This document shows, piece after piece, positions 1 to 5,247 of a stretch of 8,585 nt of DNA. Position 1 is the first letter of the stretch. The number at the start of each line of letters is the position of its first letter. The position numbers and the translations under genes were made by a program. Under the pieces are notes generated by a model. The model was not told where the DNA came from, did not search any database, and worked only from the letters and a program-made list of their open reading frames with translations. The DNA is from Methylotenera_A sp040387035 (GTDB lineage: Bacteria > Pseudomonadota > Gammaproteobacteria > Burkholderiales > Methylophilaceae), in NCBI GenBank assembly GCA_040387035.1, contig JAZKEN010000093.1, positions 1 through 8,585 of the forward strand, read 5' to 3'.

Positions 1-90
1 GTGTTTGCCGGGCCGGTTATTTTTTTATTAAGCGCTTTTGCCGCCATGTCTATCACCCATTTTAAAAGCAATAATGTTAAGAACCAATGA
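1..90 (+). CDS. 3' end of an upstream gene, probably a membrane protein (partial)
   Basis: Frame 1 is open from the first base to a TGA at 88-90 and encodes 29 residues. The first part is hydrophobic (VFAGPVIFLLSAFAAM) and is followed by a short polar tail (SITHFKSNNVKNQ), as expected for the last transmembrane helix of an inner-membrane protein and its terminal tail. The other two forward frames hit stops early (tat-taa near 30 and ttt-taa near 63). The stop lies one base before the chosen cysM start, so the two genes are probably cotranscribed. The family cannot be identified from 29 residues; a transporter is only a guess. The GTG at position 1 is where the window begins and is not proposed as a start. 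Confidence 0.5.
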   Translation: MFAGPVIFLLSAFAAMSITHFKSNNVKNQ

Positions 91-91
91 T

Positions 92-982
92 ATGAACTTT
101 AAAACTTTAGATAATTTTGTAGGCAATACACCGCTGGTTAAGTTACAGCGCCTGAACCCAAATCCCAGTAACACCGTTTTATTAAAGCTGGAAGGCAACA
201 ACCCGGCAGGCTCTGTAAAAGACCGGCCTGCCTACAGCATGATTATGCGCGCAGAGGCGCGTGGTGATATCAAGCCGGGCGATACCCTGATTGAAGCCAC
301 CAGCGGCAATACCGGCATTGCCTTGGCGATGGTGGCTGCCATGCGCGGCTATAAAATGGTACTGGTGATGCCGGAAAATCAAAGTGTAGAGCGCCGCCAA
401 AGCATGAAAGCCTATGGAGCAGAACTGGTGTTGACGCCTAAAGATGGCAGTATGGAATTGGCGCGCGATGTGGCCATGAAAATGCAAGCGGAGGGTGAAG
501 GTATTGTGCTGGATCAATTCGGTAATCAAGATAATCCGCTGGCGCATTATGAAACCACGGGCCCGGAGATCTGGCGCGATACCGAAGGAAAAATCACGCA
601 TTTCGTCTCCAGTATGGGCACCACCGGCACCATCATGGGTGTGTCGCGTTATTTAAAAGAACAGAATCCCAATATCCAAATCATTGGCGTGCAGCCGGAA
701 GAAGGCGCACAGATTCCCGGTATTCGCAAATGGCCGGAGGAATATATGCCGACTATTTTTGATGCCAAACGTGTTGATGAGTTACGTTATGTATCGCAAA
801 AAAATGCAGAGAATATGACGCGCAAGCTAGCGACTGAAGAAGGCATTTTTGCCGGCATATCAAGCGGTGGCGGGCTTTATACGGCGCTACAACTGTCTAA
901 AGAGTTAAAAGACGCCGTGATTGTTTCGATTGTGTGTGACAGGGGTGACCGTTATCTTTCTACCGGCGTTTTTCCTGCCTGA
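92..982 (+). CDS. cysM: Cysteine synthase B (O-acetylserine sulfhydrylase B)
   Basis: This is a PLP-dependent fold-type II enzyme of the cytoplasm that makes cysteine from O-acetylserine and sulfide; CysM-type enzymes can also take thiosulfate. From the ATG at 92 it has 296 residues, close to the roughly 300 of the E. coli enzyme. Visible motifs are the PLP lysine K43 in NNPAGSVKDR, the substrate loop TSGNTG (70-75), the phosphate-binding loop GTTGT (176-180), GIRKWP (210-215), which separates CysM from CysK, SSGGG (257-261) and a C-terminal CDRGDRYLSTGVF. The frame stays open upstream to an ATG at 38, but the 18 extra residues have no counterpart in the family and would overlap the upstream gene. 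MNFKTLDNFVGNTPLVKLQ at 92 aligns directly with family N-termini. No strong ribosome binding site precedes 92, so coupling to the upstream stop is likely. Confidence 0.95.
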   Translation: MNFKTLDNFVGNTPLVKLQRLNPNPSNTVLLKLEGNNPAGSVKDRPAYSMIMRAEARGDIKPGDTLIEATSGNTGIALAMVAAMRGYKMVLVMPENQSVERRQSMKAYGAELVLTPKDGSMELARDVAMKMQAEGEGIVLDQFGNQDNPLAHYETTGPEIWRDTEGKITHFVSSMGTTGTIMGVSRYLKEQNPNIQIIGVQPEEGAQIPGIRKWPEEYMPTIFDAKRVDELRYVSQKNAENMTRKLATEEGIFAGISSGGGLYTALQLSKELKDAVIVSIVCDRGDRYLSTGVFPA

Positions 983-1027
983 CACACAATTACATTTATA
1001 TTCTACTTGCTTGTGGTCTGTTTCGTC

Positions 1028-1047
1028 ATTCCCGCGCAGGCGGGAAT
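1028..1047. repeat. dRS3-like 20-bp palindrome, left copy
   Basis: ATTCCCGCGCAGGCGGGAAT is a perfect 8-bp inverted repeat (ATTCCCGC/GCGGGAAT) around GCAG. It fits the ATTCCC(N8)GGGAAT consensus exactly and lies 45 bases after the cysM stop. The hairpin could slow or stabilise the cysM mRNA end, but no T-run follows, so it is not a standard intrinsic terminator. Confidence 0.8.
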
Positions 1048-1115
1048 CCAGTTTGGATTAAATGTGAACATATGCTTACTAAATTTAGCTGGTGTTAAGT
1101 GTGTGGGTTGCCTAG

Positions 1116-1135
1116 ATTTCCGCCTGCGCGGGAAT
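1116..1135. repeat. dRS3-like 20-bp palindrome, right inverted copy
   Basis: ATTTCCGCCTGCGCGGGAAT is the inverted counterpart of the copy at 1028-1047, with one changed base in the stem. That base leaves a G-T wobble when the hairpin is written as RNA. It is centred about 26 bases upstream of the ydbH start, so a hairpin here would sit in the 5' leader of any transcript entering ydbH from upstream. Confidence 0.75.
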
Positions 1136-1141
1136 GACGGC

Positions 1142-1148
1142 GGAGAAG
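1142..1148 (+). promoter_or_regulatory. Ribosome binding site deciding the ydbH GTG start
   Basis: GGAGAAG lies about six bases before the GTG at 1152. It supports this non-ATG start, from which the protein immediately runs into a signal-peptide-like segment. It begins only two bases after the right arm of the inverted repeat, so folding of the element could affect access to it. Confidence 0.7.
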
Positions 1149-1151
1149 TAA

Positions 1152-2960
1152 GTGTTTAATTTAAGCTTACATCGGTCTATTTTTGCATTTGCATGGTTTT
1201 ATTTTTTCGCCTGCTCAGCCCATGCTATTTCAAGCATTCAAATCACAGTCGGTGAGGTAGAAGCACCCGTTGGGCAGCTTAAAAATGCCAAATTCCAGGT
1301 TGATTTAAAAGGCGCACAGCCAACTTTGCTACTGAATGCCGATTTAAAACCCACTAGTGAAAAAGCGTTTGCGCATTTTGACCTGAAGTGTGGCCAGTTT
1401 TTAACGGAGAAAATTGGACAGGCACAATGCTTGAACGGGCAGTTTGTGTCCAAACAAATCATGGCGCCATTTTCAGTTAACTTTGTCAGTTACCCATCCG
1501 ATTTTGCGCTGGATATCGCCTTTAATGGCGCCAATTTTAGCGATGAAGCCGGCTTGCATGCAGGCGAAAAACTCACTGGCCAGATAAAAATGGCAGCAAA
1601 AAAACCCAGCCCCACAGATGCCTGGGCCTGGAATGGGCTGATCAGCTGGACCGCTGGTGAATTGTATTGGCAGCCGTTTTATTTTGGTAAAGCAGGCAAC
1701 GCGTTTGAGATTAATGGCACGTTTAAGCAAGATATGCTCAATATTCAAAACGCCAGTTTATTGGTGAATGAAGTGGGAAAGATGCAGGCTACAGCCACCA
1801 TCAACATTAAAACCAAAATAGTAGAGGATGTTAAAGTCAACGCCAAAGATGTAGACTTCGCAGGACTTTACGCGGTGTTTTTAAAGCCGATGGCTGAAAA
1901 ATCCGCCTTTGGTAATATGGATGTTTCCGGCAAGGCGGACTGGCAGTTTGAGATTAAAAACCTAAGGCCAACCAGCTTTGAACTGGATCTGCGTGATGCC
2001 AACATCGAAGACAAGAATGGTAAATTCGCATTCAGCCATATCAATGCGCATATTCCCTGGGATTATGACCATCCCAAAAACTTGCAGCTGGCCTACAAAA
2101 GCGGCCATTTGTTGAAGCTGCCTTTACGCGAAACCAAGCTCAACGCAGAAATCAACCGCTTTTCACTGACGGCGCCGCAGTTGGATTTGCCGATTCTGGA
2201 TGGTGCATTGAGTTTATCGGATGTATCTGCCGTGCGGCTGGAGGATAACTGGGCCTGGCATTTACGCATGAACCTGGTTCCAATTACCCTTAATGAATTC
2301 AGCAAAGCACTGGGCTGGCCCGTGATGAAAGGGCAGATTTCCGGCCAGATACCGCTGGTGACCTATGCCAATAAACAGCTGAATATGGATGGCGCGATGA
2401 CATTTAAGGCATTTAATGGCAGCATAAGCATGAACGACTTGGTCATTGATGATCCGCTAGGCGTAGCGCCGCGTCTGTATGCCGACCTGCAGATGCGTAA
2501 TCTGGACTTGGGCGATCTGACACGTACTTTCAGTTTTGGTGCCATAGAAGGCAAGCTGGATGGCGATGTAAAGGATATGGTATTAGAGAATTGGAAGCCG
2601 GTGCAAATGGATGCGTCGATTCACACCAGCGACGGCAAGCACCTTAAAAAAATATCCCAGCGTGCTGTGGAAAATATCGCTGCTTTGGGCGGTGAAGGCA
2701 CGGCGGCTGCTTTGCAGCGCACTTTTTTACGTTTTTTTAAAGAATTTAATTACGAAAAAATAGGCTTAAGCTGCAAATTAAGGCAAGATATATGCGAAAT
2801 GGGCGGTGTAGAGTCAACGCCAACCGGGTACATCATCGTTAAAGGTAAAGGCATACCTGCTGTAAACGTCAACGGATACACGCAAAAAGTCAGCTTGAAA
2901 GACTTGTTGAGCCGAATTAAACGTATTACCGACAGCAACACCAAGATGATTGTTAAGTAG
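1152..2960 (+). CDS. ydbH: YdbH-like AsmA-family periplasmic protein (intermembrane phospholipid transport)
   Basis: The protein has 602 residues from a GTG start with a good ribosome binding site. The N-terminus has a positive residue at R8, a hydrophobic stretch (about 10-23) and a signal-peptidase-like SAHA ending at residue 25. The body is a long series of beta-rich segments of the AsmA/TamB type. The C-terminus carries the conserved YdbH-like region: ISQRAVENIAALGG (501-514), a pair of cysteines C541 and C548, and GYIIVKGKGIP (559-569). In Enterobacteria YdbH is anchored in the inner membrane and spans the periplasm as a hydrophobic groove carrying phospholipids to the outer membrane, together with YnbE. 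The neighbours here are the matching YnbE-like lipoprotein (62 bases downstream) and a YdbL-like protein, which strongly supports the call. It is much shorter than the roughly 880-residue E. coli protein, and it is unclear whether the N-terminus is cleaved or remains as an anchor. Automated labels of 'dicarboxylate transport' for this domain should not be trusted. Confidence 0.8.
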   Translation: MFNLSLHRSIFAFAWFYFFACSAHAISSIQITVGEVEAPVGQLKNAKFQVDLKGAQPTLLLNADLKPTSEKAFAHFDLKCGQFLTEKIGQAQCLNGQFVSKQIMAPFSVNFVSYPSDFALDIAFNGANFSDEAGLHAGEKLTGQIKMAAKKPSPTDAWAWNGLISWTAGELYWQPFYFGKAGNAFEINGTFKQDMLNIQNASLLVNEVGKMQATATINIKTKIVEDVKVNAKDVDFAGLYAVFLKPMAEKSAFGNMDVSGKADWQFEIKNLRPTSFELDLRDANIEDKNGKFAFSHINAHIPWDYDHPKNLQLAYKSGHLLKLPLRETKLNAEINRFSLTAPQLDLPILDGALSLSDVSAVRLEDNWAWHLRMNLVPITLNEFSKALGWPVMKGQISGQIPLVTYANKQLNMDGAMTFKAFNGSISMNDLVIDDPLGVAPRLYADLQMRNLDLGDLTRTFSFGAIEGKLDGDVKDMVLENWKPVQMDASIHTSDGKHLKKISQRAVENIAALGGEGTAAALQRTFLRFFKEFNYEKIGLSCKLRQDICEMGGVESTPTGYIIVKGKGIPAVNVNGYTQKVSLKDLLSRIKRITDSNTKMIVK

Positions 2961-3022
2961 TCGGCAGGCATAGGTTTTGAATGAACCAGTTACAAACGTA
3001 AGATTAATATGGGATTAAAACA

Positions 3023-3217
3023 ATGAAAAAAATAGGCATTATTGGGGTATTGGTTTTGTTGATACCGGCTTGCGTCACCATTAATATTTACTTTCCCGCC
3101 GCAGCGGCAGAAAAAGCGGCCGATAAAATCATTGATGAAGTATGGCAGCTAAAACCCGGCGAAGAGCCGCCAGCTAAGCCGTCTGGCAGCAAGCCTGCCG
3201 ATGCCCCGGCACGCTAG
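3023..3217 (+). CDS. ynbE: YnbE-like small outer-membrane lipoprotein
   Basis: The protein has 64 residues: a K-K N-terminus, a hydrophobic stretch and a lipobox I-P-A-C with the lipidated cysteine at C17. Residue +2 is valine rather than aspartate, so outer-membrane sorting is expected. The mature part starts with a beta-strand-like VTINIYFP, then an alanine-rich helix (AAAAEKAADKIIDEVW), and ends in a proline-rich tail. In E. coli, YnbE is a lipoprotein of about 60 residues whose strands stack and dock on the C-terminus of YdbH to complete the bridge to the outer membrane. Position, size, lipobox and the TIN-type strand match that role, although the helix and tail differ from the enterobacterial protein. 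A GGGA about eight bases upstream serves as a modest ribosome binding site. The ydbL-like gene starts 27 bases downstream. Confidence 0.72.
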   Translation: MKKIGIIGVLVLLIPACVTINIYFPAAAAEKAADKIIDEVWQLKPGEEPPAKPSGSKPADAPAR

Positions 3218-3244
3218 TACCGAACTCAAACTTAAGGAAATATC

Positions 3245-3664
3245 ATGAAAAAACTTATTACTATTGTTAGTATGCTGGCAGCCACACTGTTGAGTAGCAG
3301 CTGGGTAAGTGCCGCGGCTGACTTAGAAGTGAATACGCCTGCGATTTCAGCCATTAAAAACAGCATGCAGGCCCGCCATAACCAGCTAAGCCCGCACTAC
3401 AGCAGCGGGGCAATCGGCTTGACCACAGATGGCCTGGTTGCCGTGCGCGATGCCACAGCCGTGCCATTAAAAGAGCGTGGGGGCATCAACAGCCTGGTGG
3501 CCGCCGAAAACAGTGATCGCAATGCCTTATACAAAGAAATCGCTGCCGGTAATGGTCACCCGGAGTGGGCGGACGAAATTCGCAGTACCTTTGCTGGACG
3601 CTGGGTCGATAAAGCGCAAAATGGCTGGTATTACCAAAGTGCGGGTGGCTGGGTAAAAAAATAA
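3245..3664 (+). CDS. ydbL: YdbL-like periplasmic protein (DUF1318)
   Basis: The protein has 139 residues with a signal peptide: K2-K3, a hydrophobic core, and cleavage likely after VSA at residue 23. The mature protein has the DUF1318 layout: a helical region, a hydrophobic GLTTDGLVAVRD segment, SLVAAENSDRNALYKEIAAGNG, which aligns with the E. coli YdbL stretch around VADINAERKASYQQLAKQN, and a terminal WYYQSAGGWVKK comparable to its GINGKWVRK end. It is about 30 residues longer than E. coli YdbL. In Enterobacteria YdbL accompanies YdbH-YnbE and is thought to control YnbE assembly in the periplasm. AAGGA lies six bases before the ATG. The last 27 bases of this gene lie inside the 55-bp sequence repeated across the assembly gap, so the C-terminus appears a second time at 3793-3819. 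Confidence 0.82.
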   Translation: MKKLITIVSMLAATLLSSSWVSAAADLEVNTPAISAIKNSMQARHNQLSPHYSSGAIGLTTDGLVAVRDATAVPLKERGGINSLVAAENSDRNALYKEIAAGNGHPEWADEIRSTFAGRWVDKAQNGWYYQSAGGWVKK

Positions 3665-3692
3665 ATTTTTAACGGGATAAGGAATCGTAAAA
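3638..3692 (+). repeat. 55-bp exact direct repeat, left copy, at the assembly gap edge
   Basis: This 55-base stretch covers the end of ydbL, its stop codon and the leader of the next gene, and ends exactly where the N-run begins. An identical 55-base stretch starts exactly where the N-run ends (3793-3847). I compared the two base by base and found no difference. The placement at both contig edges indicates an unmerged assembly overlap, not a biological repeat. Confidence 0.95.
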
Positions 3693-3792
3693 NNNNNNNN
3701 NNNNNNNNNNNNNNNNNNNNNNNNNNNNNNNNNNNNNNNNNNNNNNNNNNNNNNNNNNNNNNNNNNNNNNNNNNNNNNNNNNNNNNNNNNNN
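3693..3792. other. Assembly gap (100 N)
   Basis: Exactly 100 undetermined bases, the usual placeholder for a gap of unknown size. Both flanks are the same 55-bp sequence, so the most likely true length of missing DNA is zero. Collapsing the gap plus one copy (155 bases in total) leaves ydbL followed after 28 bases by the DUF4124 gene, a normal operon spacing. Confidence 0.97.
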
Positions 3793-3847
3793 AGTGCGGG
3801 TGGCTGGGTAAAAAAATAAATTTTTAACGGGATAAGGAATCGTAAAA
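3793..3847 (+). repeat. 55-bp exact direct repeat, right copy, at the assembly gap edge
   Basis: Second copy of the sequence at 3638-3692. Its first 27 bases encode SAGGWVKK and a stop, identical to the ydbL C-terminus. The remainder contains the ribosome binding site AAGGA (3834-3838), nine bases before the ATG at 3848. The apparent second ydbL tail here should not be annotated as a separate gene. Confidence 0.95.
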
Positions 3848-4294
3848 ATGCAGATCAGACCCTTGTTATTACTAGTTTTCGGCTTGTTTTATGCTGTCTA
3901 TAGTCAGGCAGCAACTTATGAATGGGTGGATGAAAAAGGCGTCACCAATTATGGTGATTCTGTTCCGGCTAAATATAAAAATAAAGCAAAACAGGTTGAG
4001 ATCAAGGAAAATGTCATTCCTGCGCCTGTGATGCCTAAAATTGATAAAGAGGTCAGCAATCAGGCAAACGAAACCGAGCAATCACAACCCATCGTATTAG
4101 AGAAGCCTCCGGTAAGAGACCCGAATAATCCGGCTGCAGCCAGCGATGAGAGTTGTGAAGTGCAAATGCAAAAATACAAGGAAAGCCAAAATTGTTTTGC
4201 GCAATACCGAAACGTGAGGGGTGGCATCAATGAAGAGGGTGTCAAACGCTGCACCTCGGTTCCGCAGCCTACCTGTACAACAGACCGTAACTAA
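3848..4294 (+). CDS. Secreted DUF4124-domain protein with four cysteines
   Basis: The protein has 148 residues. A signal peptide (R4 followed by a hydrophobic stretch) ends near SQA at residue 21. The mature N-terminus, TYEWVDEKGVTNYGDSVPAKYKNKAKQVE (23-51), is the DUF4124 signature: a short beta-rich module found at the start of many secreted proteobacterial proteins, with no settled function. A low-complexity linker rich in P, E, Q and N follows (about 52-98). The C-terminal part has C103, C116, C135 and C143, suggesting two disulfides in the periplasm. The gene has a good ribosome binding site (AAGGA) and probably follows ydbL by only 28 bases once the assembly gap is collapsed, so it likely belongs to the same transcript. 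The exonuclease gene starts two bases after its stop. Function is unknown; a role in envelope lipid transport would be guilt by association only. Confidence 0.85.
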   Translation: MQIRPLLLLVFGLFYAVYSQAATYEWVDEKGVTNYGDSVPAKYKNKAKQVEIKENVIPAPVMPKIDKEVSNQANETEQSQPIVLEKPPVRDPNNPAAASDESCEVQMQKYKESQNCFAQYRNVRGGINEEGVKRCTSVPQPTCTTDRN

Positions 4295-4296
4295 AC

Positions 4297-5082
4297 ATGA
4301 CACCAACCTTAGTGTTCGATATTGAAACCATTCCGGATACCTCAGGCATACGCACATTGTTGGATCTGCCTGTTGTAACGTCGGATGAAGATGTAGCCAA
4401 TATCGCTTTGCACCTGCGTCGCCAGCATAATGGCAGTGAGTTTTTACCTTTGCATCAGCATAAAGTGTGTGCGATTTCCTGCGCACTGCGCGAAGGTAAC
4501 AACTTTAAAGTGTGGACACTGGGCGATGCCAATTCCACCGAAGCGGAAATCATCCAGCGTTTTTTTGACGGGATTGAAAAATACACGCCACAAATTATTT
4601 CCTGGAATGGCAGCGGTTTTGATTTACCGGTTTTGCATTATCGTGCCATGGTCAATAACGTCGTTGCGCCGCGCTATTGGGATTTGGGTGAAGACGACAA
4701 AGATTTCAAATGGAATAATTACATTAGCCGCTACCATACGCGGCACCTGGATCTAATGGATCTGTTGGCTTTATACAATGCGCGTGCCAATGCGCCTTTG
4801 GATGACCTGGCTAAATTGTGCGGCTTTCCCGGCAAGTTGGGCATGGATGGCAGTAAAGTGTGGAATGCCTATAAAGCTGGCAAGATAGAAGAGATCCGCA
4901 ATTATTGTGAAACCGATGTGGCCAATACGCATTTGGTGTATTTGCGTTTTCAACTGATGCGCGGGCATTTAAGCAAAACAGAGTATGAAGCAGAAATCAA
5001 GCTGGTACGCGACACCTTAAATAGTTATAGCTCTGACAGTAAAACACAGCACTGGACGGAATTCTTGGCGGCATGGCAATGA
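4297..5082 (+). CDS. 3'-5' exonuclease, PolB-like DEDDy family
   Basis: The 261-residue cytoplasmic protein has the three exonuclease motifs of the DnaQ-like superfamily: ExoI FDIETIPD with D8 and E10, ExoII SWNGSGFDLPVL with D109, and ExoIII YCETD with Y203 and D207, making it a DEDDy enzyme. The wide ExoI-ExoII spacing and the segment RHLDLMDLLALYNARANAPLDDLAKLCGFPGK (149-180) match the stand-alone PolB-like exonuclease group (DNA_pol_B_exo2). Such proteins contain the proofreading fold without a polymerase domain, and their physiological substrate, DNA or RNA, is poorly defined. The ATG lies two bases after the DUF4124 stop with no clear ribosome binding site, so translation is probably coupled. 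A weak hairpin with a T-run follows about 100 bases downstream. All catalytic residues are present, so an active nuclease is expected. Confidence 0.9.
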   Translation: MTPTLVFDIETIPDTSGIRTLLDLPVVTSDEDVANIALHLRRQHNGSEFLPLHQHKVCAISCALREGNNFKVWTLGDANSTEAEIIQRFFDGIEKYTPQIISWNGSGFDLPVLHYRAMVNNVVAPRYWDLGEDDKDFKWNNYISRYHTRHLDLMDLLALYNARANAPLDDLAKLCGFPGKLGMDGSKVWNAYKAGKIEEIRNYCETDVANTHLVYLRFQLMRGHLSKTEYEAEIKLVRDTLNSYSSDSKTQHWTEFLAAWQ

Positions 5083-5182
5083 TATTTGCCCGCTTTTGCG
5101 TTTGTTTTAGAACTATCTATCGGCACAACGCTTAACGTTTATTCTCTTTTTGATAATCTGTTTTTTTACTGTTGTTAATAGC

Positions 5183-5207
5183 AACCGTCAATTGACGGCT
5201 GGTTTTT
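5183..5207 (+). terminator. Possible weak intrinsic terminator after the exonuclease gene
   Basis: The perfect 14-base palindrome CCGTCAATTGACGG (5185-5198) can form a 5-bp GC-rich stem with an AATT loop. CTGG and five T residues (5203-5207) follow. This is the only hairpin-plus-T arrangement I see in the 165-base spacer (5083-5247). The stem is short and four bases separate it from the T-run, so it would be weak. The palindrome could equally be a protein-binding site upstream of rlmD. Confidence 0.4.
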
Positions 5208-5235
5208 GACATTACTCTAAAGCAGGCCTTTCGGT

Positions 5236-5241
5236 TAAAAT
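5236..5241 (+). promoter_or_regulatory. -10-like box TAAAAT directly before rlmD
   Basis: TAAAAT (5 of 6 to TATAAT) ends six bases before the rlmD ATG at 5248, which would put the transcription start at or next to the AUG. No well-spaced -35 box is present: a consensus TTGACA at 5206-5211 is 24 bases away, which is too far for a standard sigma-70 promoter. No usable Shine-Dalgarno precedes the ATG, because GGCGG abuts it with a one-base gap. That fits a leaderless transcript but does not prove one. Confidence 0.35.
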
Positions 5242-5247
5242 GGCGGC

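Larger units (their letters stand above)
1024..1139. repeat. 116-bp inverted-repeat element with dRS3-like arms
   Basis: Two 28-bp arms, 1024-1051 and 1112-1139, are inverted copies that match at 26 of 28 positions. They flank a 60-bp AT-rich core (1052-1111). Each arm carries a short palindrome with the ATTCCC(N8)GGGAAT layout. The whole unit could fold into a large stem or act as a small non-autonomous interspersed element. It fills most of the cysM-ydbH spacer and ends two bases before the ydbH ribosome binding site. The layout resembles neisserial dRS3/NIME repeats. Family membership is inferred from pattern only, since other copies in this genome cannot be seen here. Confidence 0.8.

Noticed and set aside
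38..91. Longer cysM start at 38 giving 18 extra residues (also an ATG at 74)
   Set aside because: The extra residues have no counterpart in CysM proteins, overlap the upstream gene, and the family N-terminus begins naturally at 92.
182..601. Antisense open frame of 139 codons opposite cysM
   Set aside because: The sense strand is clearly CysM. The antisense product is rich in His, Arg and Phe with no recognisable domain, typical of a shadow frame.
1024..1051. Left repeat arm as an intrinsic terminator for cysM
   Set aside because: The hairpin is strong but is followed by CCAGTTTGG rather than a T-run, so a rho-independent terminator is not supported.
3793..3819. Apparent end of a second ydbL gene after the N-run
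   Set aside because: It lies wholly inside the exact 55-bp copy at the contig edge and is best explained as the same DNA assembled twice.
4097..4486. Antisense open frame of 129 codons spanning the DUF4124 and exonuclease genes
   Set aside because: It crosses two well-supported sense genes, has no plausible ribosome binding context and shows no protein motif.
5129..5157. GATAAT (5152-5157) as the -10 box of a promoter in the spacer before rlmD
   Set aside because: The best upstream -35-like hexamer (TTAACG, 5132-5137) is only 14 bases away and matches 4 of 6, too weak to list as a feature.
5206..5241. TTGACA plus TAAAAT as a standard sigma-70 promoter for rlmD
   Set aside because: The spacing is 24 bases instead of about 17, so the pair cannot be called as a normal promoter; only the -10-like box is kept, at low confidence.
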